A DNA stretch of 6,853 bases from the NCBI GenBank assembly GCA_021286965.1, contig JAJTBK010000199.1:1-6853 (forward strand), in the 5' to 3' direction. A model generated the notes under the pieces. That model was not told the DNA's origin. It did no database searches and worked only from the letters and a program-made list of their open reading frames with translations. This stretch comes from Comamonadaceae bacterium. Lineage in GTDB: Bacteria > Pseudomonadota > Gammaproteobacteria > Burkholderiales > Burkholderiaceae_C. Position 1 is the stretch's first letter, and each line of letters starts with the position of its first letter. The position numbers and the translations under genes were made by a program. Positions 1 to 5,051 of the stretch are shown piece by piece.

Positions 1-657
1 CCCGCTCGTGTTGGCGATTTGTGCCTCCAGCTGCGCTTGGGGTTGGGCGACCAGGAGGCTGCTCTGGCCGTTGGCGCCGGCGATCTGGGCTTCGAGTTCG
101 AGGTTCCAATCCGCAGCGCTCACGAGGCCAGGGGCGGCGGCGGATGTTGGGGCGCTGGCATAGAGGTTGATGATCTTGCGTTGACCAGGTTGCAAATCCT
201 GCAGCTGGGCGCTCAAGACAGCAAAACGTGCCGAGCCGTTGCGGTGTGTGGCAATTTCGTCGGCTTGCAGCGGGATGCTGTTGCCATCGACTTTGGCCAC
301 CAGGGATTGGGTGGCCGGGAGCCAATCACCGGCCTTGAACGGTTGCCCGAAGGTAACGGGCGTCGCCCCCTGGGGTTGCCCACTGGTGGCTGCGACTTCG
401 ATGCAGGTAATGGCGTCGCTGGCGCATTGGAAGGGCAGCTTGACGATATTGCCAGGGGCCGGAGGCAGCGTCGGCGCCGGTGGCAGCGTGGGTGCTGGCG
501 GCAGGCTGGTGGTGGGCGGGGGGAGCGTTGCCGTGGGCGCTGCGGGCAATTCCCCACTTTTGCCGCCGCCGCAGGCCGAGAGCGCGGCCAGGAACAGCAG
601 GCTGGAGAGATGGCGCTGTAGCGGGCCAGGCGGCAAGGGGGCGAGGAGGAGTTTCAT
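1..657 (-). CDS. Lipoprotein with proline-rich linker and PcRGLX/YetA-like N-terminal domain (3' end outside window)
   Basis: The frame is open from an ATG at 657 to the left edge (219 codons, no stop), so the C-terminal part is missing. The start MKLLLAPLPP is followed by a hydrophobic stretch and a lipobox LSAC with Cys29, so it should be an exported lipid-anchored protein. Residues 35-69 are a Pro/Thr/Ala linker holding three LPPAP-type hexapeptides. Residues 98-166 have the pattern TPVTFGQPFKAGD ... SLVAKVDGNSIPLQADE ... HRNGSARFAVLSA. This resembles the first, RIFT-barrel-like domain of the exo-rhamnogalacturonan lyase (PcRGLX/YetA) family, from memory of the family pattern. Cys78 and Cys85 could form a disulfide. 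Catalytic regions of such enzymes would lie beyond the window, so polysaccharide cleavage is only a guess. The ribosome site is weak (AGAGA about 7 nt before ATG). The lipoprotein call is firm; the domain call is moderate. Confidence 0.7.
   Translation of the reverse strand, partial: MKLLLAPLPPGPLQRHLSSLLFLAALSACGGGKSGELPAAPTATLPPPTTSLPPAPTLPPAPTLPPAPGNIVKLPFQCASDAITCIEVAATSGQPQGATPVTFGQPFKAGDWLPATQSLVAKVDGNSIPLQADEIATHRNGSARFAVLSAQLQDLQPGQRKIINLYASAPTSAAAPGLVSAADWNLELEAQIAGANGQSSLLVAQPQAQLEAQIANTSG
451..504 (-). repeat. Three 18-bp tandem units coding for LPPAP(T/G) in the lipoprotein linker
   Basis: Units at 487-504, 469-486 and 451-468 encode LPPAPT, LPPAPT and LPPAPG. The DNA copies differ at several third positions, so the peptide is better conserved than the DNA. 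That suggests an older repeat kept as a flexible spacer between the lipid anchor and the folded domain. Copy number could vary between strains by slippage. Confidence 0.8.
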
Positions 658-833
658 GCGTTGTCTCTGCCAGCGGCGGCCGACGGGGGAAAACCCGCCG
701 TCCCGCAACGGTAAGTGTGCGCTGACGACGAGGCGCCCCATTTTGGGCGCTGTGCCGCTGGAGTGCGCAACGGTTTGTCACGGCGTGCGGTGATGAACGC
801 ACAAAGATACATATGGCGGTGGGCGCATACATA
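658..833 (-). other. Intergenic leader between comM and the lipoprotein gene
   Basis: This 176-bp gap holds no convincing ORF. Read on the minus strand it contains two AT-rich octamers just after the comM stop (positions 807-814 and 827-834), a 9-bp direct repeat CGCAACGGT (plus strand, 704-712 and 765-773), a short GC stem with loop CATTTT (733-738 with 745-750) and a second hairpin at 682-702. I found no clear sigma-70 promoter. The best -10-like string is CAAAAT in the 739-744 area, with a poor -35 about 19 bp upstream. The lipoprotein promoter is probably here, but its position is not decided by the sequence. Confidence 0.45.
682..702 (-). promoter_or_regulatory. Hairpin in the lipoprotein mRNA leader
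   Basis: On the plus strand GACGGGGG (682-689), a four-A loop (690-693) and CCCGCCGTC (694-702) can pair as an eight-base stem with one bulged base. In the transcript the loop is UUUU. It lies about 25 nt before the ATG and is not followed by a U-tract, so it is not a classical terminator. It could affect mRNA stability or translation, or be a chance product of high GC. Confidence 0.3.
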
Positions 834-834
834 T
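807..834. repeat. Two direct repeats ATACATAT spaced 20 bp
   Basis: ATACATAT occurs at 807-814 and again at 827-834, the second copy touching the comM stop codon (834-836). The copies are 20 bp apart start to start, about two helical turns, in otherwise GC-rich DNA. The first copy includes the palindrome CATATG (810-815). Such spacing suits a dimeric regulator or an UP-like element for the lipoprotein gene, but no family can be named. Confidence 0.35.
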
Positions 835-2381
835 CAGCGGCTGCTGACGCCATCGCGCAGCACCCGCCGGTATTGCACTGCTTCGGCCACATGTGCGGTC
901 TCGGTAGTGGGGCTGCTGGCCAGGTCGGCAATCGTGCGTGCCACGCGCAGGGTGCGGTGGGTGGCGCGTGCCGACCATCCCAGGCGGGTGGCAGCCGCCT
1001 GCAAGAAGCTGGCGGCGGTGGGCGCCAGGGCCAGGTGGGTATCGAGCTCCTGGCCCTGCAGGCGGTGGTTGGCGCAGTCCTGGCGTGCCAGGGCCCGCGC
1101 CCGTGCCTGCGCAACCCGGGAGCGCACGGCGCTGCTGCTCTCGCCGCTGCCGTGCTGCAGCAGCTCGGCCGCTGGCAGGGCCGGTACTTCGACGTGCAGG
1201 TCGATGCGGTCGAGCAGCGGGCCGCTCAACTTGCCCTGGTAGCGCGCAATTTGCTCGGGCGTACAGCGGCAGGGCCGCTGTGGGCTGCCGGCAAAGCCGC
1301 AAGGGCAGGGGTTCATGGCGGCGATGAGCTGAAAGCGGGCCGGGAACTCGGCGCGCTGCGTGGCGCGGGCGATGGTGATGCGGCCTGTTTCCAACGGTTC
1401 GCGCAGGGCTTCGAGGGCGCTGCGGGCAAACTCCGGAAATTCGTCGAGGAACAGCACGCCCTCGTGGGCGAGCGAGATTTCACCCGGCCTGGGCGGCGAG
1501 CCGCCACCGACCAGGGCCACGGCGCTGCTGGTGTGGTGCGGATGGGCCGTGGGGCGCTGCATCCACTGCGCCGGCGCAAAGCGTCCGGCCAGGCTGGCAA
1601 TGGCGGCGCTTTCGAGTGCCTGCTCCACGTCCATGGCCGGCAGCAGGCCGGCAAAGCGCTCGGCGAGCATCGATTTGCCGGCTCCGGGCGGGCCGACGAG
1701 CAGCAAGCCATGGCCTCCGGCGGCGGCAATCTCCAGCGCCCGGCGCGCTGCGCCCTGGCCCTTGACATCGGCCAGATCGGGGCCGGCTGGGGTGCTCGTG
1801 GGGGTGTCGGCCTGTACGCGTTGCCAGTCGTCGGACGGCTGATCGGCGGCGCCGGCGGCGCTCACCGGCAGCAGCTGGCGCACGACGTCGAGCAGATGCC
1901 GGGCGCGGTAAACCTCGGTGCCAGGCACCAGTGCGGCTTCTTCCGCACTTCCCGGGGGGAGTACCAGGCGCACCTGCACGCCCTGGCTGCGCAGCGCCAG
2001 GCTGGTGGCGAGGGCGCCGCGCACCGGGCGCAGCTGGCCCGACAGCGAGAGTTCGCCGGCAAACTCCCAGCCGGCCAGGCGGGCGGTATCGATCTGCCCG
2101 CTGGCGGCGAGGATGCCCAGGGCGATGGGCAGGTCAAAGCGTCCCGAATCCTTGGGCAGGTCGGCTGGCGCCAGGTTGACGGTGATTTTCCTGTTGCTTG
2201 GGAATTCCAGCCCGGCGTTCTGCAGCGCCGAGCGCACCCGCTCGCGAGCCTCTTTGACCTCGACCTCGGCCAGGCCCACCAGGGTGAAGCTGGGCAAGCC
2301 ATTGGCCAGGTGCACTTCGACGGTCACGGCGGGGGCCGCCAGGCCGAGCAGGGCACGGCTTTGCACCAGGGCGAGACTCAT
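834..2381 (-). CDS. comM: ComM/YifB family AAA+ ATPase (Mg-chelatase-like), natural transformation helicase
   Basis: The product is 515 aa, close to the roughly 506 aa of E. coli YifB. The order is: an N-terminal S5/Lon-like domain (about 1-165, with NLAPADLPKDSGRFDLPIALG at about 69-89), an AAA+ domain with Walker A GPPGAGKS (230-237) and Walker B VLFLDE (309-314), a cysteine cluster CPC...CRC (Cys359, 361, 371, 373), LLDRIDL (389-395), and a C-terminal Mg-chelatase-like domain. ComM is known as a hexameric helicase that drives branch migration when incoming single-stranded DNA is integrated during natural transformation; it is not a chelatase. I chose ATG at 2381 because AAAGGA lies 7 nt upstream (2389-2394). 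An in-frame TTG at 2402 has no such support and overlaps the rsmI stop. It follows rsmI by 17 nt and is probably cotranscribed. Nothing looks broken. Confidence 0.95.
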   Translation of the reverse strand: MSLALVQSRALLGLAAPAVTVEVHLANGLPSFTLVGLAEVEVKEARERVRSALQNAGLEFPSNRKITVNLAPADLPKDSGRFDLPIALGILAASGQIDTARLAGWEFAGELSLSGQLRPVRGALATSLALRSQGVQVRLVLPPGSAEEAALVPGTEVYRARHLLDVVRQLLPVSAAGAADQPSDDWQRVQADTPTSTPAGPDLADVKGQGAARRALEIAAAGGHGLLLVGPPGAGKSMLAERFAGLLPAMDVEQALESAAIASLAGRFAPAQWMQRPTAHPHHTSSAVALVGGGSPPRPGEISLAHEGVLFLDEFPEFARSALEALREPLETGRITIARATQRAEFPARFQLIAAMNPCPCGFAGSPQRPCRCTPEQIARYQGKLSGPLLDRIDLHVEVPALPAAELLQHGSGESSSAVRSRVAQARARALARQDCANHRLQGQELDTHLALAPTAASFLQAAATRLGWSARATHRTLRVARTIADLASSPTTETAHVAEAVQYRRVLRDGVSSR

Positions 2382-2388
2382 GGACGGT

Positions 2389-2394
2389 TCCTTT
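2389..2394 (-). promoter_or_regulatory. Ribosome binding site of comM
   Basis: AAAGGA on the minus strand, 7 nt before the ATG at 2381. It decides the start in favour of MSLALVQ over the upstream TTG at 2402, and lies in the 17-nt gap after the rsmI stop. Confidence 0.7.
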
Positions 2395-2398
2395 CGTG

Positions 2399-3322
2399 TC
2401 AATCCTCGGTCGTTTCCTGCTTGAGCTGCAGCGCTTGTTCGTATAGCGCATTGCGCGCGGCGCCGGTGATGTCGGCGGCCAGGCGCACGGCGGTTTTCAG
2501 CGGCAACTCGGCCAGCAGCAGGCGCAGCACGCGCAGGCTCGCACCGTCGTCGGTGGCGATGGATGTGGGATGCAGCAGCACCACGAATTCACCGCGCTGG
2601 CGTTGGGCATTGTCTGCCAACCAGGGGGCGACGGCGCTTGCCGGCAGGGTGGTGATTTCTTCGAATTGCTTGGTCAGCTCGCGCGCCAGGGTGATGCGGC
2701 GCGTGCCCAGCACGGCCAGGGCCTGCGCCAGGTCGGTGATGCGGTGCGGGGCTTCGAGCAGCAGCACGCAGCGCGGCTCCTGCTGCAGGGCGGCGACGGC
2801 ACTGGCGCGCTCGGCGTTCTTGCTTGGCAGAAAGCCGGCAAAGACAAAGCCGCCGGCCTCGGGCGTGGCGGCCACGGCGCCGGCCACGCTCAGGGCGCTG
2901 GTGACGCTGCTGGCGCCCGGCAGCGGCAGGGCGCGCAGGCCGGCGGCCTGCACGCAGGCCACCAGGCGGGCGCCGGGGTCGCTCACGCCGGGGGTGCCGG
3001 CGTCGCTGACGTAGGCCACGCGCTGGCCGGCCTGCAGGCGCGTGAGCACCGCCTGGGCGGCTTCCTGCTCGTTGTGCTGGTGCAGCGCCAGCAGCTGCGC
3101 GCCTGGGCGCTCGATGCCGTAGCTGCGCAGCAGTGCCTGGGTGTGGCGCGTGTCCTCGCAGGCAATGGCATCGGCGAGCTGCAGCACGTGCAGCGCGCGC
3201 AGCGTGATGTCGGCCAGGTTGCCGATCGGGGTGGCGACGACGTAGAGCGCGCCCTGCGGATAATGCTGGGCGGCGGCGGCCTCGTGGGCGGCGGTCAGGG
3301 CAGAGGCAAAGGAGGCGCTCAA
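2399..3322 (-). CDS. rsmI: 16S rRNA (cytidine1402-2'-O)-methyltransferase RsmI
   Basis: The 307-aa product has the full set of RsmI (YraL) motifs: LYVVATPIGNLADIT (26-40), CEDTRHT (55-61), VSDAGTPGVSDPG (105-117), LPGASSVTSAL (134-144), LEAPHR (189-194), ARELTKQFEE (213-222) and GEFVVLL (244-250), then a C-terminal helix-turn-helix-like segment (LPLKTAVRLAADITG). The family uses S-adenosylmethionine to 2'-O-methylate C1402 in the ribosomal P site, together with the base methylase RsmH. The N-terminus is about 20 residues longer than in E. coli (286 aa), with an Ala-rich stretch. The start is TTG at 3322, supported by AAGGA 6 nt upstream; I found no ATG or GTG start between it and the first motif. 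The start codon shares base 3322 with the ATG of divergent yraN. comM follows 17 nt after the stop. Confidence 0.95.
   Translation of the reverse strand: MSASFASALTAAHEAAAAQHYPQGALYVVATPIGNLADITLRALHVLQLADAIACEDTRHTQALLRSYGIERPGAQLLALHQHNEQEAAQAVLTRLQAGQRVAYVSDAGTPGVSDPGARLVACVQAAGLRALPLPGASSVTSALSVAGAVAATPEAGGFVFAGFLPSKNAERASAVAALQQEPRCVLLLEAPHRITDLAQALAVLGTRRITLARELTKQFEEITTLPASAVAPWLADNAQRQRGEFVVLLHPTSIATDDGASLRVLRLLLAELPLKTAVRLAADITGAARNALYEQALQLKQETTED
3259..3264 (+). promoter_or_regulatory. Weak candidate -10 element for yraN inside rsmI
   Basis: GATAAT matches five of six bases of the sigma-70 -10 consensus and lies 57 bp before the yraN start. The region at the -35 distance (about 3236-3241) has no consensus match. 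It is offered only because the yraN promoter has to lie within or beyond the rsmI coding region. Confidence 0.2.
3310..3315 (+). promoter_or_regulatory. Ribosome binding site of yraN
   Basis: AGGAGG, 6 nt before the ATG at 3322, near-perfect for the anti-Shine-Dalgarno sequence. It lies over codons 3-5 of rsmI on the opposite strand. Confidence 0.8.
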
Positions 3323-3717
3323 TGGGGTTCCTTGAAAAATGGCGGCAGGGCGGGGCCAGCACGCGGACGCTGGGCGCCGCCGCCGAAGACCGGGCCTTGC
3401 GGCATCTGCAGCAGGCTGGGCTGCAGCTGGTGCAGCGTAATTATCGAACGCCAGGGCGCGGCGGTGGCGAGATCGATCTGGTGCTGCGCGCCCCCGACGG
3501 CACGCTGGTGTTCGTCGAAGTACGCAGCCGCGCCAGTACGGCTTATGGTGGGGCCGGTGCCAGCATCGGCGTGGCCAAGCAGCGGCGCATCGTGTTCGCC
3601 GCGCGCCATTACCTGGCGCGTTACGCCAGCCTGCCGCCCTGCCGCTTTGACGCCGTGCTGGTGCACGGCGAGCAGGTGCAGTGGTTGCCAGGGGCCTTCG
3701 ATTTGGGTGCGGGTTGA
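3322..3717 (+). CDS. yraN: YraN/UPF0102 family endonuclease-like protein
   Basis: The 131-aa product fits the UPF0102 family (about 120-130 aa). It has an early acidic residue (Glu22 in LGAAAEDRAL), RNYRTPGRGGGEIDLV (39-54, with Glu50 and Asp52) and VFVEVRSR (63-70, with Glu66), then KQRRI (86-90) and CRFDAVLV (107-114). The E/D...ExK-like pattern is that of the restriction-endonuclease/Holliday-resolvase fold; here the usual Lys is Arg68, which is common in this family. A nuclease role is inferred from the fold, since the cellular function is poorly defined. In many bacteria yraN lies next to comM and dprA, pointing to DNA processing. It starts a plus-strand cluster with the diaA-like gene and dolP. 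The start is set by AGGAGG 6 nt upstream. The stop codon overlaps a TTGACA string. Confidence 0.93.
   Translation: MGFLEKWRQGGASTRTLGAAAEDRALRHLQQAGLQLVQRNYRTPGRGGGEIDLVLRAPDGTLVFVEVRSRASTAYGGAGASIGVAKQRRIVFAARHYLARYASLPPCRFDAVLVHGEQVQWLPGAFDLGAG
3328..3333 (-). promoter_or_regulatory. Ribosome binding site supporting the rsmI TTG start
   Basis: AAGGAA on the minus strand, about 6 nt before the TTG at 3322. It supports TTG as the true start and lies over codons 3-4 of yraN on the opposite strand. Confidence 0.65.
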
Positions 3718-3743
3718 CAACTTTTTGCTACAAACCCTGTAGC
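3714..3743 (+). promoter_or_regulatory. Possible sigma-70 promoter for the diaA-like gene
   Basis: A perfect -35 TTGACA (3714-3719) overlaps the yraN stop. At 18 bp spacing the -10 would be TGTAGC (3738-3743), a three-of-six match. An alternative -10, TATCAT (3755-3760), is better in sequence but has no -35 at the right distance. The 51-bp gap after yraN and this string suggest that the diaA-like gene and dolP can be transcribed separately from yraN. Confidence 0.35.
3727..3743. repeat. Perfect 6-bp inverted repeat GCTACA-AACCC-TGTAGC
   Basis: Left arm 3727-3732, 5-nt loop 3733-3737, right arm 3738-3743. It lies between yraN and the diaA-like gene, and its right arm coincides with the candidate -10 element. 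It could be an operator or a small RNA hairpin. There is no T-run after it, so it is not a terminator. Confidence 0.35.
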
Positions 3744-3768
3744 GCCTGCGCCGCTATCATTGCGGCCC

Positions 3769-4365
3769 ATGCTCGAACAACGCATCCAACAGCATTTCAT
3801 CGACAGCGCCGACCTGAAATACCAGTCGGCCCAGGCCCTGGGCCAACCCATTGCTGCCGCCGTGCAGGCGCTGCTGGCGTGCCTCACCAGTGGCGCCAAG
3901 CTCCTGGCCTGCGGCAGCGGTGCCTCGGCGGCGCAGGCGTGCCAGCTGGCGGCCCTGTGTGTGGCCGGCTTTGAGCGCGAGCGTCCGGAGCTGGCGGTGT
4001 TGGCGTTGAGCGAGGCCTCGGCGCTGCAAACCTCGGCCTCGGGCCTGCTCGATGCCAGCCAGGGCCTGGCGCGCCAGGTGCGGGCCCTGGGTCAGGCGGG
4101 CGACGTGCTGCTGCTGCTGTCCGTGGGCGGCAGCGAGGCCGCCATTCTGGCTGCCGTGGCGGCGGCGCATGAGCGTGACATGAGCGTGATCGCGCTCACC
4201 GGCCGCACCGGCGGCGAGCTGGCGGCGCTGCTGCGCGAGACCGATGTCTGGATTGCCGTGCCGCACGAACGTGCGGCGCGGGTGCGTGAAGTCCACAGCC
4301 TGGTGCTGCACTGCCTGTGCGACGGTGTGGATGCGCAATTGTTGGGTGAACCGGAGGTACCGTGA
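3769..4365 (+). CDS. diaA: DiaA-like SIS-domain protein with altered ligand site
   Basis: The 198-aa product aligns over its whole length with E. coli DiaA (196 aa), a SIS-domain tetramer related to GmhA that binds DnaA and promotes initiation at oriC. Matching blocks are FERERPEL (69-76), KQVRALGxAGDVLL-like RQVRALGQAGDVLLLLS (102-118), HERDM..IALTG..GGEL (134-151) and HSLVLHCLCDGVDAQLL (176-192). His176 and the C-terminal Leu-Leu (191-192, at the place of E. coli Leu190-Phe191 that contact DnaA) remain. Several motifs differ from family habit: CGSGASAAQACQ (48-59) for CGNGxSAAxAQH, LQTSASG (86-92) for LTAIAND, and LSVGGSE (117-123) for STSGNS-like. The family's isomerase Glu is also absent, so it is not expected to be a phosphoheptose isomerase. 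The start is ATG 3769; a TTG at 3760 is less likely. There is no clear Shine-Dalgarno site before the ATG. Its TGA overlaps the dolP ATG by one base. Confidence 0.85.
   Translation: MLEQRIQQHFIDSADLKYQSAQALGQPIAAAVQALLACLTSGAKLLACGSGASAAQACQLAALCVAGFERERPELAVLALSEASALQTSASGLLDASQGLARQVRALGQAGDVLLLLSVGGSEAAILAAVAAAHERDMSVIALTGRTGGELAALLRETDVWIAVPHERAARVREVHSLVLHCLCDGVDAQLLGEPEVP
4353..4357 (+). promoter_or_regulatory. Ribosome binding site of dolP
   Basis: GGAGG within the last codons of the diaA-like gene, 7 nt before ATG 4365 and only 4 nt before GTG 4362. The spacing favours the ATG. Confidence 0.7.
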
Positions 4366-5042
4366 TGACAAAGCAAAGCAATCGATGGGTGTGCACGTTG
4401 CTGGCGGCCGCCGCCCTGGGGGCCGGGCTGAGTGCCTGCGTGCCCTTGGTGGTGGGGGGCGCGGCCGTGGGCGCAATGGTGGCGGTCGATCGCCGCACCT
4501 CGGGCGCGCAGCTCGACGATGAGGGCATCGAGCTGCGGGCAGGCAACCAGATTTTTGGTATGTACGGCGACCGCGCCCATGTCAACGTCACCAGCTGGAA
4601 CCGCCAGGTGCTGCTGACTGGCGAGGTGCCGACGCAGGAGGATGGCCACAAGGTGGCGCAGGCCGTGCGGGGGCTGCAGAACGTGCACGCCGTGGTCAAT
4701 GAATTGGTGGTGGCACCACCATCGTCGCTGTCGCAGCGCTCCAACGACACCTTGCTCACGGGCAAGGTCAAGGCCAGCTTCGTTGATGCCAAGGATGTGA
4801 TGAGCGGCGCCTTCAAGGTCGTGACCGAGCGCGGCGTGGTGTATCTGATGGGCCGCGTGACCCAGCGCGAAGCGCAGCGCGCCTCCGATATTGCGCGTGG
4901 CGTCAGCGGCGTTGCCAAGGTGGTGCGGGTGTTCGAGCTGATTTCCGAGCAGGAGCTGGCCAGCAGCCAGCCCAAGCCGGCGCCAGCGCACGACGCCACC
5001 CCGGGCCAGGTGCAGGGCCAGCCCCTGGCGCCGATGCAGTAG
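4365..5042 (+). CDS. dolP: Outer-membrane BON-domain lipoprotein DolP (YraP)
   Basis: The 225-aa product has a signal peptide with lipobox GLSAC (Cys25), then a short Gly/Ala/Val segment and RRTSGAQLDDEGIELR (43-58), typical of this family. Two BON domains follow, about 46-117 (with VLLTGEVPT, 82-90) and about 126-193 (with GVVYLMGRVT, 157-166). A Pro/Gln/Ala-rich tail covers 198-225. E. coli DolP (191 aa) is anchored in the outer membrane, binds anionic phospholipids through its second BON domain, and supports envelope integrity and outer-membrane protein assembly; the tail makes this one longer. The start is ATG 4365, which overlaps the upstream stop as TGATG, so translation is probably coupled to the diaA-like gene. 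This is the last gene of the plus-strand cluster and meets the convergent dehydrogenase gene after 9 bp. Confidence 0.92.
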   Translation: MTKQSNRWVCTLLAAAALGAGLSACVPLVVGGAAVGAMVAVDRRTSGAQLDDEGIELRAGNQIFGMYGDRAHVNVTSWNRQVLLTGEVPTQEDGHKVAQAVRGLQNVHAVVNELVVAPPSSLSQRSNDTLLTGKVKASFVDAKDVMSGAFKVVTERGVVYLMGRVTQREAQRASDIARGVSGVAKVVRVFELISEQELASSQPKPAPAHDATPGQVQGQPLAPMQ

Positions 5043-5051
5043 CGCCCGAGG

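Noticed and set aside
733..750. Rho-independent terminator after comM
   Set aside because: The 6-bp stem GCGCCC/GGGCGC is short and no T-run follows on the minus strand.
2382..2402. Upstream TTG start for comM adding MTRKEPS
   Set aside because: The AAAGGA site sits 7 nt before ATG 2381, inside the proposed extension, and MSLALVQSRA is the usual family N-terminus.
813..3014. A 733-codon open frame on the plus strand antisense to comM and rsmI
   Set aside because: It mirrors two well-conserved minus-strand genes, its translation is low-complexity Gly/Ala/Gln-rich, and such long shadow frames are expected in GC-rich coding DNA. It has no recognisable domain.
4092..4991. A 299-codon minus-strand frame antisense to dolP and the end of the diaA-like gene
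   Set aside because: dolP and the diaA-like gene are clearly real on the plus strand; the antisense product has no family features.
5005..5029. Terminator at the end of dolP (GCCAGG with CCTGGC)
   Set aside because: The loop is 13 nt, there is no T-run, and it lies inside the coding region; this is a chance GC-rich inverted repeat.
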